Part shown: positions 10,458-22,292 of the stretch, piece by piece
How the letters are laid out: each line of letters opens with the position of its first letter
How positions within the stretch are numbered: position 1 is the first letter of the stretch
DNA from: Alphaproteobacteria bacterium
GTDB taxonomy: Bacteria > Pseudomonadota > Alphaproteobacteria > GCA-2746255
NCBI GenBank assembly: GCA_021776275.1
Contig: JAJFGH010000163.1
Span: forward strand, 1 to 37,410
Direction: 5' to 3'
Length of the DNA: 37,410 nucleotides
Program-made: the position numbers and the translations under genes
Notes under the pieces: generated by a model
What the model was told of the DNA's origin: nothing
The model's input: only the letters and a program-made list of their open reading frames with translations
Databases searched by the model: none

Positions 10458-10598
10458 GGATAGAACCCCAAGCGCGGAAGGTTTCGGCCATCCTGGCGGT
10501 GCGCCTGGAAACGCGCAAGTGGATCCCGGTTGATCCTTACGCCCACCAATTTACGGAACAGGCTTCTCGGCGTTTGCGCGGCAGAGTACTCTTGCACC

Positions 10599-11411
10599 AT
10601 GAACGACGTTTCCTTGACCCTTCCCCCTTTCCAGGCGGGCTCGGTATGGCTGGTGGGCGCCGGACCGGGAGACCCCGGCCTTTTGACCCTGTTGGCAAGC
10701 CACGCCCTTCAATTCGCCGATGTCGTCATCTACGACGCGTTGGTGGATCGGCGCATCTTGAAGCTCGTCAACCCAAAGGCGGCGCTCGAAGCCGCCGGCA
10801 AGCGGGGCGGGCGCCCATCGGCGAAGCAGCCGGATATTTCAAAAAGCCTGATTGCCAGGGCGCGGGAGGGAAAACGCGTCCTGCGTCTGAAGGGCGGCGA
10901 TCCCTTCGTCTTTGGGCGCGGCGGCGAAGAGGCCCTGGCCCTGGCCCAAGCGGGCATCCCCTTCCGCCTGGTGCCGGGCGTGACGGCGGCCATCGGCGGC
11001 CTCGCCTATGCCGGCGTGCCGGCCACCCATCGCGGCACGAATTCCGCCGTGACGTTTCTCACCGGCCACGCCGATGACGGCGGCCTGCCCGACGACGTCG
11101 ATTGGGAAGGGCTGGTAAAAGGCTCCCCCTTGCTGATCGTCTACATGCCGATCGGCAATCTCGAGCGCCTCTCCCAACGCCTGATCGAGGCCGGCCGGCC
11201 GGCGGACGAACCCGCCCTGTTGATCAGCAAGGCAACGACCCCGGACCAAAACGTCGTCGCGACGACCTTGGCCCAATGCGTTACCGACGCCGCAAAAAGC
11301 GGCATCGTGCCACCCGCGCTTTTCGTGGTGGGACCCGGCGTCGCCTTGCACGAACAGCTGGATTGGTACCGCGCCTGGCTTGCCGGAAACGAAAAAGGAG
11401 GAAGCACGTGA
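10599..11411 (+). CDS. cobA: Uroporphyrinogen-III C-methyltransferase
   Basis: VWLVGAGPGDPGLLTL, LRLKGGDPFVFGRGGEEA, VPGVTAAIGGLAYAGVPATHRG, VVGPGV. Confidence 0.95.
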   Translation: MNDVSLTLPPFQAGSVWLVGAGPGDPGLLTLLASHALQFADVVIYDALVDRRILKLVNPKAALEAAGKRGGRPSAKQPDISKSLIARAREGKRVLRLKGGDPFVFGRGGEEALALAQAGIPFRLVPGVTAAIGGLAYAGVPATHRGTNSAVTFLTGHADDGGLPDDVDWEGLVKGSPLLIVYMPIGNLERLSQRLIEAGRPADEPALLISKATTPDQNVVATTLAQCVTDAAKSGIVPPALFVVGPGVALHEQLDWYRAWLAGNEKGGST

Positions 11412-12001
11412 ACAAATCCCCCGCACGTCTTTGGCTGCCCCTGGCCTTTCTCGCCGCCATTGCCCTTGGCTTTCTTCTGCTGCAGATGCTGCCGCCGGTC
11501 GAGCCGGAAAGAACCGAGGGAGAGGCGCAAATCGGCGGCCTCTTCGAGCTCATCGACACGACCGGCACGCAGCGCAAAGCCAGCGACTTTCGCGGCCAAT
11601 ATATGCTTCTTTTCTTTGGCTACACCTTCTGCCCGGACGTCTGCCCGGTCACGCTGCAAACGGTCAGCCGCGCGATGGAAAAACTGGGCGCCAAGGGAAA
11701 AAAGGTCACGCCGATTTTCATTACCCTGGATCCGGAACGCGACAGCGTCGAAATCATGCGCGCCTATATCGGCAATTTCCACCCCCGTTTCGTCGGCCTG
11801 ACCGGAACGCCGGAGCAGATTGCAAAGGCCGCAAAGGCCTATCACGTCTATTACGCGAAAGCGGGCGAAGGCGAGGACTACCTCGTCGATCACAGTTCCA
11901 TTCTTTTTTTCATGGGCCCGGACGGCAAATTTCAAACCCATTTCAGCCATGGGGCAACGGCCGAGAAAATCGCCGGGGAAATTTCGCGCCGGGTCGATTA
12001 A
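11408..12001 (+). CDS. SCO1/SenC family protein
   Basis: GTG start overlapping the cobA stop (GTGA); LLFFGYTFCPDVCPVTLQ CxxxC motif, FITLDPERD, VDHSS. Confidence 0.94.
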   Translation: MNKSPARLWLPLAFLAAIALGFLLLQMLPPVEPERTEGEAQIGGLFELIDTTGTQRKASDFRGQYMLLFFGYTFCPDVCPVTLQTVSRAMEKLGAKGKKVTPIFITLDPERDSVEIMRAYIGNFHPRFVGLTGTPEQIAKAAKAYHVYYAKAGEGEDYLVDHSSILFFMGPDGKFQTHFSHGATAEKIAGEISRRVD

Positions 12002-12020
12002 GGCCTTCGAAAAAAACGCC

Positions 12021-14513
<2,493 letters not shown>

Positions 14514-15701
14514 TCATGCCTCGGCGACGGCCGCCCCGTCGAGCACGCGGAAAAACTGGGCGCGTCCCTTCAGCGGCTGAAAAAAGGCATTTTCCGTACC
14601 CGTCATCCAGGCTTGCGCGCCCAAGGCCGCGATCGCCTCAAAAAGTGCGTGGCGCCGCGTGGCGTCCAGATGCGCCGTCACTTCGTCCAGCAGCAGCAAA
14701 GGCGCCACGCCGTGGCGCTCGGCCTGCATCCGTGCATCGGCAAGCAAAATGGCAATCAACAACGCCTTTTGCTCGCCGGTCGAGCATTGGGCCGCCGGCA
14801 CGTCCTTGGCGAGATGCCGGACGGCGAGGTCGCTGCGATGCACCCCTTCCGTGGCCGTTCCCGCGTCGCCATCCCGGCCCCGAAGCGCCGCCAGGCGTTC
14901 TTGAAACGCCATGGCGACGGAAGCGGGCGAGCCCGCCTCCAATCTGCCTTCGAGCGTCCCCTTGACCGCGAGGGCAACGCCCGGAAAAGGGCCTGCCGCG
15001 GCCGCCACCGCTTCGCCGAGACGCTCGACATAGGCGCAGCGCGTATGGGCGATCGCCGCCCCGGCAACCGCCATCGTTTCTTCCAGCGCCGCCAGCCAGC
15101 CCCGATCGGCACCGCCGTCCTGAAGGAGGCGCGCGCGCTCGCGCATGGCGCGGGTGTAATCGGCAAGCCGGGTAGCGTGCAGCGGCTCGAAGCCGAAGGC
15201 AAGCCGGTCCAGGAAGCGCCGCCTTCCCGCCGCCCCTTCCAGAAAGATGCGGTCCATTTCCGGCGTCAGCCAGCTTGCATGCAGCACCTGGCCAAGGGCG
15301 GCCTGGCTGCGCTGGTCCTGCCCGTCGATGCGCAGCAGGCGCCGCTCGCGGCCAAGTTCCGCGGCCTTCGGGTCGCGGCCGATGCCAATTTCCACGGTGC
15401 CTTCCGGCGTCCGCAGGCCAATGGCAACCGCCCAATGGCCGGCTGCCTGCTGACAGCCCAAATCCGCGATGCGGGCGCGGCGCAGGCCTCGGCCGGGCAC
15501 CAACAGCGAAAGCGCCTCCAGCAAATTCGTTTTGCCCGCCCCGTTTGAACCCGTCAGCACGACCGGCGTCCCCTCAAGGGAAAGTTTTAAGCTTCCGTAA
15601 TTGCGAAAATCCGTAAGCCGCAGCCGCATCACCGCGAGGGGCTCGGCCGCTGGAGGAATCTCGGCAAGGGGGCCTCCGTCTATGGCCGCCCCCGCCCTCA
15701 T
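14514..15701 (-). CDS. recF: DNA replication/repair protein RecF
   Basis: LRLTDFRNYGSLKLSLEGTPVVLTGSNGAGKTNLLEALSLLVPGRGLRRA; STGEQKALLIAILLA; LLLLDEVTAHLD. Confidence 0.96.
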   Translation of the reverse strand: MRAGAAIDGGPLAEIPPAAEPLAVMRLRLTDFRNYGSLKLSLEGTPVVLTGSNGAGKTNLLEALSLLVPGRGLRRARIADLGCQQAAGHWAVAIGLRTPEGTVEIGIGRDPKAAELGRERRLLRIDGQDQRSQAALGQVLHASWLTPEMDRIFLEGAAGRRRFLDRLAFGFEPLHATRLADYTRAMRERARLLQDGGADRGWLAALEETMAVAGAAIAHTRCAYVERLGEAVAAAAGPFPGVALAVKGTLEGRLEAGSPASVAMAFQERLAALRGRDGDAGTATEGVHRSDLAVRHLAKDVPAAQCSTGEQKALLIAILLADARMQAERHGVAPLLLLDEVTAHLDATRRHALFEAIAALGAQAWMTGTENAFFQPLKGRAQFFRVLDGAAVAEA

Positions 15702-16816
15702 ACGCGCATCGGCATCAGGACAAAAAGCACGCTGCCTTCGGCAGGGTCCTGCACGATCGTCGGCGAGCTCGAATCCGCCAAGATCAGCGTGATGTCTTCC
15801 CCCGCAATCTGCTGGGTAATATCCAGCAGATAGCGCGCATTGAACCCGATCTCGACCGGGTCCGAATCATAGTTTGCCGACAGCTCTTCCGACGCGGCGC
15901 CGCTTTCCTCCGAGCTGGCCGACAGCATCAGCTTGCCTGGCGAAAGCTCGAGCTTGATGGCGCGGGACTTCTCGATCGAAATGGTCGACACCCGGTCGAC
16001 CGCCGCCGCGAATTCCTTGCAATTCACAACCAGTTTCTTGTCGTTGCCGCGGGGGATGACCCGCTCATAATCCGGAAAGGTGCCGTCGATCAGCTTCGAT
16101 GTCAGCACGGCCTCACCGATGCGAAAGCGAATTTGCGTTTCTGAAAGCCCGATTTCGACGGGGTCCGTCGTTTCCTCGATCAGCTTGCCAAGCTCCAGCA
16201 CCGCCTTGCGCGGCAGGATGACGCCGGGCATGCCGGCGGCGCCATCGGGGATCGGCATCTCGACCTGGGCCAGGCGGTGGCCATCCGTCGCCACCGCGCG
16301 CAGGACATCCGCCTTGCCGCTTTCGGCCGCGTGCAGATAAATGCCGTTCAGGTAATAGCGCGTTTCCTCGGTCGAAATGGCGAAGCCCGTATGCTCGACC
16401 AAATTGCGAAGGTCGGCCGCCGCAACGGTGAAATTGTGGCCAAGGGTGTCCCCGGCCGTCGCGGGAAACTCCTCGACCGGCAGCGTGCTCAGCGCAAATT
16501 TTGACCGGCCGGCGCGTAAGGCCAGCCGGGCGCGCTCGGCATCCAGCTCGAAGACGATCTGGGCGCCCTCGGGCAGCTTGCGGACGATGTCATAAAGCGT
16601 ATGGGCCGGCGCCGTGGCCTGGCCTTTTTCCGCGACGTCCGCCGCCAGGGCCTCGACGATCGTGAGGTCCATGTCCGTCGCGGTGAGGCTCAAGCCGCCC
16701 TTCTCGGCGGCGAGCAAAACATTCGAGAGAACGGGGATGGTTGTCCGGCGCTCGACCACCCGCTGAACATGCCCCAAGGACTTGAATAGCGCCGTGCGTT
16801 CGATGGTAAATTTCAT
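15698..16816 (-). CDS. dnaN: DNA polymerase III beta subunit (sliding clamp)
   Basis: MKFTIERTALFKSLGHVQRVVERRTTIPVLSNVLL...; ending EGSVLFVLMPMRV; ATGA overlap with recF; start moved to 16816 from the longer ORF. Confidence 0.97.
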   Translation of the reverse strand: MKFTIERTALFKSLGHVQRVVERRTTIPVLSNVLLAAEKGGLSLTATDMDLTIVEALAADVAEKGQATAPAHTLYDIVRKLPEGAQIVFELDAERARLALRAGRSKFALSTLPVEEFPATAGDTLGHNFTVAAADLRNLVEHTGFAISTEETRYYLNGIYLHAAESGKADVLRAVATDGHRLAQVEMPIPDGAAGMPGVILPRKAVLELGKLIEETTDPVEIGLSETQIRFRIGEAVLTSKLIDGTFPDYERVIPRGNDKKLVVNCKEFAAAVDRVSTISIEKSRAIKLELSPGKLMLSASSEESGAASEELSANYDSDPVEIGFNARYLLDITQQIAGEDITLILADSSSPTIVQDPAEGSVLFVLMPMRV

Positions 16817-16979
16817 GAAAGGCCAACGGTTTCCAAAGCGGTTTTTCGGGCGGGCGACACCGCCCATTTTCTTCCCGATTGCTGCCTTTGGCGGCGAAAA
16901 AAACAGCCCCCCCAAATGCGCCCCGCATTATAGCACAAGCCGTTGGTTTTCGAAGTCTTTTCGCGAATGTCCGGGTGTC

Positions 16980-17002
16980 AAAAAAGGGCGAAAAACCGCC
17001 CC
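16980..17002 (-). terminator. Intrinsic terminator downstream of dnaA
   Basis: Minus strand GGGCG-loop-CGCCC stem followed by a T7 tract, about 30 nt past the dnaA stop. Confidence 0.6.
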
Positions 17003-17030
17003 TTTTGCCCCCCTCGCGCAAAGCCTGCGC

Positions 17031-18440
17031 CTAGCTCTCCAACATGCGCCGAAGCAGATCGACATCCTCTGAAAAATTGGGGTCCGATCCGCGCAATTCC
17101 TCGATCTTGCGCACGGCATGCATGACGGTCGTATGGTCGCGGCCGCCGAATTTGCGGCCGATTTCGGGAAGCGAGCGTTGGGTCAGTTGCTTCGCCAGAT
17201 ACATCGCCACCTGCCGCGGCCGGGCGACGACGCGGGAGCGCCGGTCCGAATGCATGTCTGCCACCCGGACGTTGAAATGCTGGGCAACCTGCTTTTGAAT
17301 TTCTTCGATCGTGACCCGGCGTTCGTTTGCCCGCAAAAGGTCGCGCAGGACCTCCTGGGTGGTTTCCAGGGTGATGTCCCGGCCAACCAGGGTCGCATGG
17401 GCGATGCCCCGGGTCCGCGCCCCTTCGAGCTCGCGGATATTCGAGGTGATCCGGTGGGCGAGGAATTCCATCACCTTCGCCGGAACGGCGATTCCCATCT
17501 GTTCCGCCTTGGAATGCAGGATGCCCAAACGCAGCTCGTAGGTGGTGGCATGAATGTCGGCCACCAATCCCCAGCCCAGGCGCGAGCGCAGGCGCTCCTC
17601 CAGCCGGTCCAGATCGGACGGGGATTTGTCGGCGGAAATGATGATCTGGCGCTTCTGATCAACCAGCGCATTGAAGGTGTGGAAAAATTCTTCCTGGGTT
17701 GCTTCCTTGTCGGCCATAAATTGCACGTCGTCGATCATGAGAACGTCGACGGAGCGGAACAAATCCTTGAAAGCCATCGTGTTTTTGAAACGAAGCGCCC
17801 GGATGAAAAGATACATGAACTTTTCCGCGGACAAATAGACAACCTTGCGCTTGGGCGCACGCTCGCGGATGTGCCAGGCAATGGCGTGCATGAGATGGGT
17901 CTTGCCAAGCCCCACGCCCCCATAAAGGAAGAGCGGGTTAAAGGGCACCTCGTCCGCCTCGACGACGCGCCGCGCCGCGGCATGGGCCAATTCGTTGGGC
18001 TTGCCGACGACAAAATTGTCGAAGGTAAATCGGGGGTCCAGGGGCGCCACCACCTCTTCCAAGGTCCAGGCGCGGTTTCCCGCCGGATGCGTCACGCTTT
18101 CAACGGCAATGCCGGCCTCGGCGGCCACCCGCTCGGCGTTCACTTCCCCGCCGTCCGGCTTCGAAGCGAGGCCCCGCACCACAAAATCAACGTTGCGCAA
18201 GGACGGGTTTTTTGCCGCCCAGAGATCGCGGATGCGTCCTGCATATTTTGATTGAATCCAGTCGCGCATAAAACGCGTCGGCACGGAAAGCGTAACGCCC
18301 TCGCTTTTCACGGATTCAACTTCCAGCGGACTTAGCCAGCTTTTGAAGATCGCCGCGCCGAGCTCCGTCTCAAGCTCTTTACGCACATGGGACCATTCGG
18401 CCGCCAGCCCATCCCCAATATCTTTACCCGTCATCGGCAA
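17031..18440 (-). CDS. dnaA: Chromosomal replication initiator protein
   Basis: NPLFLYGGVGLGKTHLMHAIA, VLMIDDVQFM, C-terminal GRDHTTVMHAVRKIEEL DnaA signature. Confidence 0.98.
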   Translation of the reverse strand: MPMTGKDIGDGLAAEWSHVRKELETELGAAIFKSWLSPLEVESVKSEGVTLSVPTRFMRDWIQSKYAGRIRDLWAAKNPSLRNVDFVVRGLASKPDGGEVNAERVAAEAGIAVESVTHPAGNRAWTLEEVVAPLDPRFTFDNFVVGKPNELAHAAARRVVEADEVPFNPLFLYGGVGLGKTHLMHAIAWHIRERAPKRKVVYLSAEKFMYLFIRALRFKNTMAFKDLFRSVDVLMIDDVQFMADKEATQEEFFHTFNALVDQKRQIIISADKSPSDLDRLEERLRSRLGWGLVADIHATTYELRLGILHSKAEQMGIAVPAKVMEFLAHRITSNIRELEGARTRGIAHATLVGRDITLETTQEVLRDLLRANERRVTIEEIQKQVAQHFNVRVADMHSDRRSRVVARPRQVAMYLAKQLTQRSLPEIGRKFGGRDHTTVMHAVRKIEELRGSDPNFSEDVDLLRRMLES

Positions 18441-18521
18441 ACCTCACAGGCCCGGAAACGCCGGGCACTCGCCGATAAAGGCGAAAAACGCTGGAATTTC
18501 AGCAAAAAATGCGGCGCGACG

Positions 18522-18561
18522 GCGCCAAAGAAAAAGCACAGCGCAGCAGCGCCAAAGAAAA
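18522..18561. repeat. Direct repeat GCGCCAAAGAAAA x2 (27-bp period) upstream of dnaA
   Basis: Exact copies at 18522-18534 and 18549-18561. Confidence 0.85.
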
Positions 18562-18598
18562 TGTCGGATTGGGAGGGGTGGAGAAGATGCGATTCGTT

Positions 18599-18626
18599 TT
18601 TTTGTAAAACAACTTTTTGTAAAACA
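18599..18626. repeat. Tandem 13-mer TTTTTGTAAAACA x2 (15-bp period) upstream of dnaA
   Basis: Exact copies at 18599-18611 and 18614-18626. Confidence 0.85.
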
Positions 18627-18754
18627 GCCGATACGCGCCACGCCTTGCGCTTTGCCCAGAGCGACATGCCCCTCTCCCTATAAGCGACCCCAACAACGTC
18701 ACACGGGTAAAAACGTTCCGTGCGTTTCGCGCAAAAATTCTCGGGAAAACTTTT

Positions 18755-18784
18755 AAAAAAAAAGACGCATCAAAAAAAGATGCG
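18755..18784 (-). terminator. Intrinsic terminator (6-bp stem, U7 loop, T9 tract)
   Basis: Minus strand CGCATC TTTTTTT GATGCG TC TTTTTTTTT. Confidence 0.6.
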
Positions 18785-18882
18785 ACGTCACCCCGGAATT
18801 TACAGTCGGCTGCTTAGTCCCCGAAGACTCTAAAACGGTAGCGGTGAATTTTTTTAACGACCCGCCTTTGCCCGCAACTGAC
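18755..18882 (-). ncRNA. Candidate small RNA between rpsT and dnaA
   Basis: Predicted promoter TTGCCA-N17-TAGTCT (minus strand, 18889-18917), about 125 nt of structured non-coding sequence, then a CGCATC/GATGCG hairpin with a T9 tract. Confidence 0.42.
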
Positions 18883-19004
18883 GCGTCAAGACTAGCCACC
18901 CTCGGCGCAATTGGCAACTCGCCCGAAAGGGGAACAGACGTTTTTTTGCGCCCATTTTTTAGGCTCGACAACAAAGTGTTGTGGTGCCCGCGCGCCAAAA
19001 GACA

Positions 19005-19032
19005 AACGCCGCGAAGGCGATGACGCGGCGTT
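19005..19032 (-). terminator. Probable rpsT terminator hairpin
   Basis: Perfect 9-bp stem AACGCCGCG/CGCGGCGTT, 10-nt loop, 28 nt past the rpsT stop; weak T-rich tail. Confidence 0.5.
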
Positions 19033-19059
19033 GCTAGAATTAACTTTAAGGAAATGCCG

Positions 19060-19320
19060 TTAAAGCGTTTTTACTTTTGCAGAAAGACGCGAGATTTTGC
19101 GGGCCGCCGTATTTTTTTTGAGGATTCCCCTCGTCACGCCACGCATGACTTCGGGCTGGGCCGCGCGAAGCGCTTCCGATGCCTCTTTTTTATCGCCGCC
19201 CGCAATCGCGGTTTCGACCTTTTTCAAAAAGGTGCGAATCCGTGTCCGCCGGGCGCGGTTGATGGCCGTGCGGTCTTCGACCTGACGGGCGCGTTTCTTT
19301 GCCGATTTCGTGTTCGCCAT
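19060..19320 (-). CDS. rpsT: 30S ribosomal protein S20
   Basis: [36 protein letters not shown]... Confidence 0.97.
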   Translation of the reverse strand: MANTKSAKKRARQVEDRTAINRARRTRIRTFLKKVETAIAGGDKKEASEALRAAQPEVMRGVTRGILKKNTAARKISRLSAKVKTL

Positions 19321-19393
19321 GGTGTCTTCGGTCCTTTTCAATTGGCCGCGGGGTTATAGCCTCCCCGCCCCCAACCGTCAAGGCAGGCGGGGC

Positions 19394-20167
19394 CTAGCGG
19401 TGCTTCCAGGTCGGCGGCCGCTTGTCCACAAAGGCCCCCATTCCCTCGGCCTGGTCCTCCATGGCCATGGTCAGGTTGAACAGGCGGTGCTCGAACTGGA
19501 GGCCCGCCTTCAGCGGCATCTCATAGGTGATGTTCACCGCCTCTTTCACCATGCGGCTGATGGGAAGCGAGAAAGAGGCGATTTTGCCGGCAAGCGCCAC
19601 GGCCTCGGCGACGAGATCCGCCGCCGGCACGACCCGGACGGCCAACCCGGCGCGCTCGGCTTCTTCCGCCGCCATCATCCGCCCGGTGAGGCACATCTCC
19701 ATCGCCTTCGATTTGCCGATGGCGCGGGTCAGACGCTGGGTGCCGCCACCGCCCGGCACGGCGCCGATGGTGATCTCGGGCAGGCCCAGCTTGGCATTGT
19801 CGCCAAGCAGAAGCATGTCGCACATCATGGCAATTTCCAGCCCGCCGCCAAGCGCATAGCCCGCCACCGCCGCGATCGTCGGCTTGTTGCAGCGGGAAAT
19901 GCATTCCCATGTGTTCGTAAAGGTGCGCGCATGGGCCTCCGCCGGCGTCATGAGGCGAATTTCCTTAATATCGGCGCCGGCGGCAAAGGCCTTCTCGCTG
20001 CCGGTGAGCACGATCGCGCCAATCCCGTCATCCTCGATAAAGGCGTCCAGCGCCTGGCTAAGCTCGGCGATCAGCGCGGCGCAAAGCGCGTTCAGCGCCT
20101 CCGGCCGGTTCAACGTGATCAAGCCCACGCGCCCACGCGTTTCGACGAGAATGTTTTTATAGGTCAT
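19394..20167 (-). CDS. Enoyl-CoA hydratase
   Basis: NRPEALNALCAAL, GSEKAFAAGADIKE, AVAGYALGGGLEIAMMCDM, GAVPGGGGTQRL; full-length crotonase. Confidence 0.95.
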   Translation of the reverse strand: MTYKNILVETRGRVGLITLNRPEALNALCAALIAELSQALDAFIEDDGIGAIVLTGSEKAFAAGADIKEIRLMTPAEAHARTFTNTWECISRCNKPTIAAVAGYALGGGLEIAMMCDMLLLGDNAKLGLPEITIGAVPGGGGTQRLTRAIGKSKAMEMCLTGRMMAAEEAERAGLAVRVVPAADLVAEAVALAGKIASFSLPISRMVKEAVNITYEMPLKAGLQFEHRLFNLTMAMEDQAEGMGAFVDKRPPTWKHR

Positions 20168-20200
20168 GGATGGCTCCTGTTTGTTTCCTACCCGCCCCGC

Positions 20201-20599
20201 TCAATCCGGTGAAAGCGAAAAACGGACACGCAACGGGGAGACGTCCGTCTCGAATTCAATTCGCAGCACCTCGCCTTCGCGATGAAAGAGGCCTGCGCCT
20301 TCCGGGCGCCAGCCAAGCTGGGGAAGCGTCTTCGCATAAAAAGCGCGCACCTCCGCTGGCGTCACCTGCCCTTCCGCCAAAGAAATAACAATGCGACCGG
20401 CCGGTTTGTCAAAGACGATTCCGGCATCGTCCAATTCCGTCAGCGCCGGCATCAAGGGCAAATCCTCAATGCCGTGCAAATAGGCCCGCCAAGGGGCCGC
20501 TTCTTCCCCATGGCCCGGCCCGGCCCAGACGGCCAGGGCAAAAAGAAAAATAGCGGCAAGGCGAACGGGCCTGCGCGAAAAGGCGGTGCGGGCGGGCAT
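20201..20599 (-). CDS. Hypothetical exported protein (132 aa)
   Basis: Signal-peptide-like MPARTAFSRRPVRLAAIFLFALAVWAGPGHG; lies between ech and mutM, same strand; start chosen at 20599. Confidence 0.7.
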   Translation of the reverse strand: MPARTAFSRRPVRLAAIFLFALAVWAGPGHGEEAAPWRAYLHGIEDLPLMPALTELDDAGIVFDKPAGRIVISLAEGQVTPAEVRAFYAKTLPQLGWRPEGAGLFHREGEVLRIEFETDVSPLRVRFSLSPD

Positions 20600-20615
20600 G
20601 AGACCGAGTGTACCC

Positions 20616-21446
20616 CTATCGCTGCCGCTTCGGACAATAGAAGGTCGAGCGGCCGCCCTGCCGAAGGCGGCGCACGCCCCGGGCGCAATCGCACCCGGGA
20701 CAGGGCTGGCCCTCCCGGTCGTAGACCGCGAAGCGATGTTGAAAATAGCCAAGCTCGCCGGAAGGCTGCGCGTGGTCGCGAAGGGTGGAACCGCCGGCCT
20801 CGATGGCGCGGCCGAGCACGCCCTGAATGGCCGCCGCCAATTTCGCGGCCCGCTTCGGGCCCAGGCTGCCCGCCGGTCGGTTGGGCGAAAGCCCCGCTTC
20901 GTAAAGGCTCTCGCACACATAGATATTGCCAAGCCCCGCGACGACATGCTGGTCGAGCAGCGCCGTCTTCAGCGGCCGACGGCTAGCTCCAAGGCGGGCC
21001 CGCAGCGCCGCGCCGTCGAAGCCTGCCTCCAGGGGTTCCGGGCCCATCGCCTTCAGCAAGGGATGCGCCGCCAGCGACGCCGCCTCGGCGAAGGCGAAAA
21101 GACCGAAGCGTCTTGGATCGCGATAGCGCAACAAAACGCCCTTTTCCGTTTCGAAATCGAGATGATCGTGGGCCGAGGGCGCCGGCGGCGGGCCTTCGAA
21201 CACGGCCATGCGGCCCGACATGCCGAGATGTTGAAGCAAAACGAGGCCGCCTTCGAAATGCCAAAGCAAATATTTGCCGCGGCGGCCCAATTCGCGGATG
21301 CGCCGGGCGGTCACGCTCTCGGCAAAATCCGCCGGCAGGGGCCGGCGAAACGCGCCGCAACGCACATGCACGCGCGCAAGGCGCTGGCCTTCAAGATAAG
21401 GGTGAAGCCCGCGGCGGGTGGTTTCAACTTCGGGAAGTTCGGGCAT
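20616..21446 (-). CDS. mutM: Formamidopyrimidine-DNA glycosylase
   Basis: MPELPEVETTRRGL; GLGNIYVCE; C-terminal zinc finger CPGC...FYCPKRQR. Confidence 0.97.
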   Translation of the reverse strand: MPELPEVETTRRGLHPYLEGQRLARVHVRCGAFRRPLPADFAESVTARRIRELGRRGKYLLWHFEGGLVLLQHLGMSGRMAVFEGPPPAPSAHDHLDFETEKGVLLRYRDPRRFGLFAFAEAASLAAHPLLKAMGPEPLEAGFDGAALRARLGASRRPLKTALLDQHVVAGLGNIYVCESLYEAGLSPNRPAGSLGPKRAAKLAAAIQGVLGRAIEAGGSTLRDHAQPSGELGYFQHRFAVYDREGQPCPGCDCARGVRRLRQGGRSTFYCPKRQR

Positions 21447-21494
21447 GGGGCAAGGTAGCGCCTCGATTGCAGCTCGGCTATCTTCGCAGGCAGC

Positions 21495-22292
21495 ATGACC
21501 CCACATGAACCGGAAAACCGCCAGGAAGAGACCAGCGATTTTGGGTTTCGCCGGGTGGCGACGGCGGCAAAACCAAAGCTGGTGAACGACGTCTTCGCCC
21601 GGGTGGCGACGCGCTACGACCTCATGAACGACCTCATGAGCGCGGGCGTGCACCGCTTGTGGAAACGCGCCCTCATCGACCATCTCGACCCCAGGCCGGG
21701 GATGCGCCTGCTCGACGTGGCGGGGGGCACGGGCGACATTGCGCTAAGGTTCCTGGCCCGCGCCGACAAGGTGGCAAGAGCGCGTCCTGGCAAGGCCCCA
21801 GCCCAGGCCATCGTCTGCGATCGCAATGCGGACATGCTGCGCGTTGGGCGCGGCCGGGCGGTGGACCGGGGCCGTCTTCAAAACATTGCCTGGACTGAGG
21901 CCGAAGCGGAAGCGCTGCCCATCGCACCGGCAAGCATGGACGCCTATACGATTTCGTTCGGGCTTCGCAACGTCACCGGGATCGACGGCGCGCTACGCGA
22001 GGCCGCCCGCGTGCTGAAGCCCGGGGGCCATTTTCTGTGCCTGGAGTTCAGCCACGTCGTCCTGCCGGCCCTGGCCGAACTTTACGAAGCCTATTCGTTT
22101 CGCGTGATCCCGCTGCTGGGCCAGTGGGTCGCCAAGGACCGCGAGGCGTACCGCTACCTGGTCGAAAGCATTCGCCGCTTTCCTGCCCAGGAAGCGTTGG
22201 GCGAACGGATCCACGCGGCGGGCCTGGAACGCGTGCGCGTGCGCAACCTTTCCGGCGGCATCGCCGCCATCCATTCCGCCTGGCGCCTGTAA
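21495..22292 (+). CDS. ubiE: Ubiquinone/menaquinone biosynthesis C-methyltransferase
   Basis: VATRYDLMNDLMSAGVHRLWKRALID, LLDVAGGTGDIALRF, ISFGLRNVT. Confidence 0.97.
   Translation: MTPHEPENRQEETSDFGFRRVATAAKPKLVNDVFARVATRYDLMNDLMSAGVHRLWKRALIDHLDPRPGMRLLDVAGGTGDIALRFLARADKVARARPGKAPAQAIVCDRNADMLRVGRGRAVDRGRLQNIAWTEAEAEALPIAPASMDAYTISFGLRNVTGIDGALREAARVLKPGGHFLCLEFSHVVLPALAELYEAYSFRVIPLLGQWVAKDREAYRYLVESIRRFPAQEALGERIHAAGLERVRVRNLSGGIAAIHSAWRL

Noticed and set aside
18522-18626. Short direct repeats as a possible CRISPR array
   Set aside because: Only two copies of each 13-mer with very short spacing and no cas genes.
18961-18985. ACAACA-AAG-TGTTGT inverted repeat
   Set aside because: Only 6 bp with a 3-nt loop and no T tract or associated promoter; could be chance.
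18753-18998. 81-aa minus-strand ORF between dnaA and rpsT
   Set aside because: No family resemblance, lies across the predicted sRNA promoter and terminator, ends in the T tract; probably non-coding.
19422-19430. TTGTCCACA, one mismatch from a DnaA box
   Set aside because: Single copy within the enoyl-CoA hydratase coding sequence; no cluster of boxes.
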